Shown piece by piece: positions 58,000 to 64,000 of a stretch of 64,000 nt of DNA. Positions within the stretch are counted from its first letter, which is position 1; the number at the start of each line of letters is the position of its first letter. The stretch is taken from positions 89,632,178 through 89,696,177 of the forward strand of contig CM031607.1 of the NCBI GenBank assembly GCA_018398815.1. The letters are read 5' to 3'. A model generated the notes under the pieces. It was not told the origin of the DNA. It worked only from the letters and a program-made list of their open reading frames with translations, and ran no database searches. Made by a program: the position numbers and the translations under genes. Origin of the DNA: Conus ventricosus (lineage: Eukaryota > Mollusca > Gastropoda > Neogastropoda > Conidae).

Positions 58000-58008
<9 letters not shown>

Positions 58009-58065
<57 letters not shown>

Positions 58066-58185
58066 CTCTCTCCCTCTCTCTGTCTCTGTCCTGTGTGTCT
58101 GTCTGTCTGTCTCTTCTCTCTCTCTCTCTCGCTCTCTCTCTCTCTCCCTCTCTCTGTCTCTGTCTCTGTGTGTCTGTCTGTCTGT

Positions 58186-58277
<92 letters not shown>

Positions 58278-58280
58278 TCT
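58009..58280. repeat. (CT)n with duplicated TGTCTG-rich block
   Basis: CT dinucleotides. Inside, a block of about 85 bp with gtgtctgtctgtctgtctc occurs twice in direct order (about 58080-58115 and 58155-58190), a higher-order duplication. Confidence 0.92.
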
Positions 58281-58945
58281 CTCTCTGTTTTTGTTTGTTT
58301 TGATTTGAGAATATTTGCATGAATATGTGAATTCAAATTATTTGGGGTGATTTCTTTATTTCTTTCTTTTATACATACTTGCCTTCACTCATTACCCCCC
58401 CACCCCCCTTTTTTTTCCCCTCTTGAAAATATATATGAATGCAAATTTTAAAAAAAAATTTTAAAAAAATTCTTGTCTTGCTACCTTGACTCATTATGTT
58501 TGTATTCCTTTACTCCTCAGTTGTTTATGTTCTCCTCTCTAACATCTTCATCAAGATGGAATCATGAGATGCCCCACGGAAATTAAGAATTAATAATAAT
58601 AATTATGGTATTTATAATGCGCAAAATCTTGATGAAATCAACTCTAAGCGCACGAAAAAAAAAAAACATCTGCACACACACACTCACGCAGACACACCCC
58701 ACACACAACTGCACATGCGTTGTGGCTCTAAACAAAGGAATAGAAAGGAAAATCATGTACAAAATAAATATTAATGCACACACGCGCACACGTGTGGGCC
58801 ACATGGCTCTAAACACAACTCATTTCTCTTTCATGGGTTATCATCATCAAGGAAGTGATGTTTTTCATGTTTGTTTGCTCAACTGTTTGATTATTCCTTT
58901 GTCTATCTGTCTGTCAGTAAGATTATGCACAAGGAAAGGAAAAGT

Positions 58946-58950
<5 letters not shown>
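58281..58950. other. No gene recognised
   Basis: AT-rich DNA with CA-rich patches (58670-58710). No domain. Confidence 0.4.

Positions 58951-59006
<56 letters not shown>
58951..59006. repeat. (GA)n microsatellite
   Basis: GA dinucleotides followed by a short (AAAC)n run just upstream of a SINE head. Confidence 0.95.
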
Positions 59007-59008
<2 letters not shown>

Positions 59009-59037
59009 AAAAGAAACAAACAAACAAACAAACGAGA

Positions 59038-59896
59038 CCAGCCGCCGTGGCGAAGTGGTTAACGTCGCGGACTCCCGCTGGGAGGTCGTTGGTTCGAATC
59101 CCATCAGAAGTCATGTGGGTTTTTTCTGCCCCGACCGGCTCCTACCCAGAGTTGAGTTTGCTGCGGACTCAGTTGGGAAGACTGGGACCACACAGTCGAG
59201 TTTCATCCACTTAATGGATGCGTTTCTGAGAGTGTTGCTCAAATTTCATGACCAACACTGCAGGTGCCTGTATCTCTCGGGCCTGGTTGACGCCGGGATA
59301 TATTATGAAAGGAAGCGTAGAGTACAGCCCTGTCATGTAGTCTCAGACCGAAACGGAAATCCGTAGCATCATCTTAATCATCCTCATTCTCATCGATCAC
59401 CATAAAAAAAAAAATGTCTCAAATTCTGTGGCCCTTCATGCCCTGCTCTCATGGTGACCTCAATTTCGATGTCATCTCCACGTCTGTGGCCTTGGTTTGG
59501 TTCCGTCGAGGTCACCGGTATCGGCGAGTCCATGGGGGCTGTCTTTGGACGGACGTGGTGGCGCCCTCCGGAGGGAGAGCTCGCTCACGCCGGCTCCGCG
59601 ACTAAGCAATTATTGTCGTCAGTAGGGGGCTTAGTAGTGGTGTCCTGCGTATGTTAGATCAGAACAGGCCCACTGAACACCACCGAAGTGACTCGGCAGC
59701 AGTGCAGTGTCTCCTCTGGTGGGTTGCCTCTTGACGACTTGACATTGACTGCTTCCTGTGGATTGCCGGTGCCGGGGCTGCGGCGGGGCCGACCAGGCTG
59801 TGGGTTGTGGACGGGTTATCGGAATGAGCGGCGTGGGTGCACTGCCTCTGAGGTGGCGCAGAGAGTGGGAACAAAAAAAAAAAAAAAAAAAAAAAA
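59038..59896 (+). mobile_element. tRNA-derived SINE (family 2), about 860 bp, poly-A tail
   Basis: The head has a perfect A box (tggcgaagtgg, 59048-59058) and a perfect B box (ggttcgaatcc, 59091-59101) with tRNA spacing, so an internal RNA polymerase III promoter. The body includes tgggaagactgggaccacac. From 59338 it is the same unit as the headless insertion at 29302-29881, including an internal A-run and aatgtctcaaattctgtgg. It ends in a poly-A (59874-59896). The length is unusual for a SINE; it may be a fusion of a SINE and a second retroposon. Confidence 0.75.
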
Positions 59897-59906
59897 ACGG
59901 AGAAAG

Positions 59907-61951
59907 CAAGATGCAAAGCATATAAAACGTACTCCCAGTTTATCCTGAATGCGCATGAGATATTCCATAAAGAAGAAAAATCGTCTTGGGCTCGTGTAAC
60001 CGTTAGTAATGGCTATTCTGGTAAACATCGGCTATCGTCTGTGAGCTAAAATGAACATACTTACAAATTTCCAGAAAGATCGGCCAAGAACTTCTGAGAT
60101 TTTCCATAAAGAAGAAAACCATTATGGGCCGTTAGTAACGGCTCTAACGGTAAACTTAAACATCGGCATCCGTGACCCATAATGAACATATCTACAAATT
60201 TTCAGAAATATCGGCCACGTACTTTCTGAGATATTCCATAAAGAAGAAAAACAGTTACAGGCCGTTACAGCCGTTAGTAACGCTATAACGGTAAACTAAA
60301 ACATCGGGCACATCCGTAACCCATAATGAAGATACCTGCTAATTTTCACAAAGATCGGCCAAGTACTTTTTGAGATATTCCATAAAGAAGAAAGCGTTCC
60401 GGCCGTTACAGCCGTTAGCAACGGCTATAACGGTAAACTAAAACATCGGGCATCATCCGCAACCCATAGTGAACATACCTGCTAATGTTCACAAAGATCG
60501 GCCAATTACTTTCTGAGATATTCCATAAAGAAAAGAAAAAAAAACGTTACAGGCCGTTACAGCCGTTAGTAATGCTAATAACGGTAAACTAAAACATCGG
60601 GCATCATCCTTGATACATAATGAACATACCTGCTAATTTTCACAAAGATCGGCCAAGTACTTTCTGAGATATTCCATGAAGAAGAAAAAGCGTTACAGGC
60701 CGTTACAGCCGTTAGTAACAGAATAACGGTAAACTAAAACATCGGACATTATTTGTGACCCATAATGAACATACCTACACATTTTCAGAAAGATCGGCCA
60801 AGTGCTTTCTGAGATATTCTATAAAGAAGAAAAACCGTTACAGGCCGTTACAGCCGTTAGTAACGGCTATAACGGGTAAACTAAAACATCGGCATCATTC
60901 GTGACCGATAATGAACATACCTGCTAATTTTCATAAAGATCAGCCAAGTACTTTCTGAGGTATTCCATAAAGAAAAAAAGCGTTACAGGCCGTTACAGCC
61001 GTTAGTAACAGAATAACGGTAAACTAAAACATCGGACATTATTTTGTGACCCATAATGAACATACCCACACATTTTCAGAAAGATCGGCCAAGTGCTTTC
61101 TGAGATATTCTATAAAGAAGAAAAACCGTTACAGGCCGTTACAGCCGTTAGTAACGGCTATAACGGGTAAACTAAAACATCGGGCATCATTCGTGACCGA
61201 TAATGAACATACCTGCTAATTTTCATAAAGATCAGCCAAGTACTTTCTGAGATATTCCATAAAGAAGAAAAAGCGTTACAGGCCGTTACAGCCGTAAGTA
61301 ACGGCTGTAGCGGTAAACTAAAACATCGCGCATCATCTGTGACCTATGATGAACATACCTACAAAGTTTCAGAAAGATCGGCCAAGTGCTTTCTGAGATA
61401 TTCTATAAAGAAGAAAAAGCGTTACAGGCCGTTACAGCCGTTAGTAACGGCTATAACGGAAAACTAAAACATCAGGCATTATTCTTGACCCATAATGAAC
61501 ATACCTACAATTTTTCTGAAAGATCGGCCTAGTACTTTTTGAGATGTTCTATAAAGAAGAACAACCGTTACAGGCTGTTACAGCCGTTAGTAACGGCTAT
61601 AACGGGGTAAACTAAAACATCGGGCATCATCCGAGACCCATAATGAACATACCTGCTAAATTTCACAAAGATCGGCTAGGTACTTTCGGAGATATTCCAT
61701 AAAGAAGAAAAAGCGTTACAGGCCGCTACACGTCGGGCATCATCTTTGACCCATAATGAACATACCTACAAATTTTCAGAAAGATCGACCCAGTAGTTTT
61801 GTCTGGAGCGAGTGGAACACATTTTGACCACGAACACACAGACACACAAACAGACACACACACAGACAGACAGACAGACAGACACACAGACAGCATTTCT
61901 TCGCTCCCATTCTAAAGTACTCCCTGTTCTTTAAGAACTGGGATTACAAAA
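59907..61951 (+). mobile_element. Helentron-like non-autonomous element with 13-unit tandem core
   Basis: 5' end: gcaagatgcaaagcatataaa followed by cgtactcccagtt. Core: about 13 tandem units, period close to 145 bp (landmark aatgaacatacct at about 60049, 60181, 60326, 60468, 60620, 60764, 60911, 61056, 61203, 61349, 61494, 61640 and 61756). Each unit has a ccgttagtaacgg palindrome and a tttctgagatattccataaag block. A GACA/CACA microsatellite follows (61835-61888). 3' end: agtactccct, hairpin gttct-tta-agaac, then gggattac, the inverted counterpart of the 5' gtactcccagtt. Subterminal inverted repeats, a 3' hairpin, a tandem core and a microsatellite are the hallmark set of Helentron-associated elements. 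No protein. Confidence 0.72.
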
Positions 61952-62103
61952 GTGAACTCATTTTGACCGATTTGTGTGAAGAGACACAATGTGACCTGCC
62001 TACGGATCCATGACCTTTGTTGTGGAGATTAGATCACAGGATGGATCCAGAGATCTTTCTGTGATAGAGGAAATCTACTCGCCCCCTCCCCCCCCCCTCT
62101 TAC
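61952..62103. other. Short interval, no gene
   Basis: Nothing recognised. Confidence 0.4.
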
Positions 62104-62169
<66 letters not shown>

Positions 62170-62265
62170 CATAAGTGCTCTTCTTATTGAACAGTGTTAC
62201 TGTCCAACATTATTGCTTTGTTTCTTGATTTGGTAATGATTTTCTCCCTTTTCCTTTTTTGGCGG

Positions 62266-62348
<83 letters not shown>

Positions 62349-62352
62349 CGCG
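62104..62352. repeat. (CA)n and (GT)n/(CG)n microsatellites
   Basis: CA at 62104-62167. GT at 62264-62340 passing into a 13-base alternating cg run (62341-62353). The two tracts are inverted to each other across about 100 bp. Confidence 0.95.
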
Positions 62353-62353
62353 C

Positions 62354-63214
62354 AAAGTCTATGGTTACCATTTTGATGGAAACCCTAGCCTCGTTGGCTA
62401 GAATATTCTACGACGATTTTTCGGGCCGGTTTTAACATTTTACAAACCCATTAAAAAAAACCTACTGATTGGTTTTGTTTCCAAAATAATTCTTTGGAAG
62501 GTCATCATTATTTCAGTAATGTACCCGATTTTGAAAATATATACAATGATCTCTGCGAAAAGACAATTGGTTTGTTAAGCAGAAATGGGTTTACGATTGT
62601 ATTAAAAAAAATTTAAAAAAACGCACTCTCTAGATTTAAGACTATTTAGCATACTGACTTTGTGTGTTTGTAAAGTACACACACGCGCGCGCGCGCATTC
62701 ACCAACACACATAATCACTTTGTATATTTTAAGAGTGCATACACACACACCACTGCGCGCAGACATCAAGATGGAGCTGTATGTTTTTTCTATCAGTCTT
62801 TTTTTATTTTTATTTTTTTCAAAATCTAAACAGGTCTTGCTGTTTGACAACTTTTGACCATGTAACTGTTCTGCTTGACGTCTTCTTGTCTTTAATTGGA
62901 AAAATGAATTAAAAATCCTGTAGGCAACAGAGAACTGTATTGTTTTGGTGTGTGTTCGTGTTTATAAGAAGGCTTGCATTCTTCGAAGCAAATCATCGTT
63001 TCGTATGTTACACTTTCTTCTTTTTTTTGTTCTTTTCTTCGGTTTTGTTGGTTGTTTATTATAGACTTCAAGTGAATGCAGTCATCGGAACACCTTACCT
63101 TTAAAACGTGTTATATTTTTTATATATAATGCTGGACAATCAAGTGGTAGGGGAAATTAAATGCAGGTTAGAAATAGTTAAATCATGAGAGTAATGACTT
63201 AGCAAAAGTTCAAA
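62354..63214. other. No gene recognised
   Basis: AT-rich DNA with a small CA/CG patch at 62678-62762. No domain. Confidence 0.4.
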
Positions 63215-63215
63215 A

Positions 63216-64000
63216 TTAATGTAAAACAAGATGCGAAGCATATAAACGTACTCCCAGTTTTCCAAATCGCTCATAAATCGGCCAAGTGCTTTGTGAGATA
63301 AGAAATAAAGGCAAAATAACGGTTATTTAACCGATGTACACTTTTGAAACTGGTATTTTAGTCCTCTCCGGGCTAAAGCCTGTGTACATACCAAATCGGA
63401 CAATATGTCAAGAATAACGGTTGTTAACGGTCAGATTTTGAAACACTACATGGAAGTGCCATTTGTGTGTGATAACCTTTCTATATACAAAATTTCTTTA
63501 AAACCCACCAATATATAAATAATAACGGCAAAACAACAATATAATGGTTATATAACGGATATACACTTTTGAAACCGGTATTTTAGTCTTCGCTGGGCTA
63601 AAGCCTGTGTACATACCAAATCGGACAATATGTCAAGAATAACGATTTTTAACGGTCACATTTTAAAACACTACATGAAATTGCCATTTTGTGTGTGATA
63701 ACCTTTCTATATACAAAATTTAATTAAAACCTACCAATATATGAAACATAACGGTTATATCCCGTTGTACACTTTTGAAACTGGTATTTTAGTCCTCACT
63801 GGGCTAAAGCCTGTGTACATATCAAATTTCACCCAAATTGGACAATATGTCAAGATACGGGTTTTTCACGGTCAAATTTTGAAACAACAGCTCTCTTAGC
63901 GTTATATAGAGACATACCACAGTCCGTAATTCTGTGGTGTTCACAATACCAAGGGTTCAAAAAAGAATCCAGCAGCACCCCCAAAGCAGCCAGTAAAGGG
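63216..64000 (+). mobile_element. Helentron-like element, second subfamily (runs off window)
   Basis: Starts caagatgcgaagcatataaa then cgtactcccagtt, nearly identical to the 5' end at 59907. After about 90 bp the core is different: tandem units of about 200-240 bp marked by cacttttgaaactggtatttt (63331, 63569, 63771) and gggctaaagcctgtgtacat. The 3' end is outside the window. Confidence 0.68.

Noticed and set aside
57655..58320. Arg/Glu-rich 221-codon frame
   Set aside because: Translation of GA/CT microsatellites on the minus strand.
59048..59101. Possible functional tRNA gene
   Set aside because: A and B boxes are present, but the sequence continues as a poly-A-tailed SINE and the acceptor stem does not close.
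59990..61780. Regular repeat array considered as CRISPR
   Set aside because: Units of about 145 bp are contiguous with no unique spacers, and all context is eukaryotic.

Overview
The window is repeat-dominated animal DNA, most like a marine mollusc and probably a gastropod. Reasons: very long GT/CA/CT/AT microsatellites, no operon-like gene packing, tRNA-derived SINEs, Penelope-like retroelements (PLEs) with GIY-YIG endonuclease and hammerhead ribozymes, tandem-core Helentron-like elements, and the remains of an LDLa/LRR/7TM receptor of the snail GRL101 type. Genus cannot be fixed from the sequence. There are three assembly gaps (1000 N at 4250, 100 N at 39244, 100 N at 56401). Several blocks (about 13.2-24.6, 35.5-39.2 and 48.3-56.4 kb) look error-rich, with homopolymer runs replacing the mixed sequence seen in sister copies, so frameshifts there may be technical.

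Layout. 0-7 kb: microsatellites, a 111-bp palindrome, an inverted Helentron-like element cut by a gap, and a first PLE/hammerhead cluster. 7.4-10.4 kb (minus): the only recognisable host gene, a multi-exon LDL-receptor-class-A + leucine-rich-repeat + rhodopsin-type 7TM receptor with many one-base frame breaks. 11.5-13.1 kb: a SINE and a LINE reverse-transcriptase relic. 13.2-27.2 kb: an inverted array of a large LTR-like element (LTR+, internal+, LTR-, internal-, LTR-, LTR+). 28.0-34.0 kb: a nested insertion, in which a SINE is split by a Ty3/gypsy-type LTR retrotransposon (5-bp target duplication ATGTT) whose 3' LTR was itself hit by a poly-A retroposon with a 112-bp duplication. 34.9-35.5 kb: LINE ORF1 relic. 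35.5-39.2 and 48.3-56.4 kb: two decayed or badly sequenced copies of a large DNA element with a virus-type packaging ATPase and two converging hypothetical genes (Polinton/Maverick-like, by inference). 39.7-48.2 kb: polypyrimidine tract, minisatellite, then a dense PLE cluster between (TA)n tracts. 56.5-64 kb: microsatellites, a long tRNA-derived SINE, and two Helentron-like elements that share a 5' end but carry different tandem cores.

The most interesting system is the PLE cluster. I find at least seven well-formed hammerhead motifs in two classes. Five lie in the terminal region of PLEs that encode the GIY-YIG endonuclease (one is a 73-bp-arm palindrome with a variant core, counted separately). 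Three more lie in a short element, here called X, in which helices I, II and III all pair. X and PLE pieces are fused to each other at different points and repeatedly abut (TA)n tracts. This suggests an active history of ribozyme-processed retroelement RNA, with X possibly a non-coding partner (retrozyme-like or a second PLE's terminal repeat).
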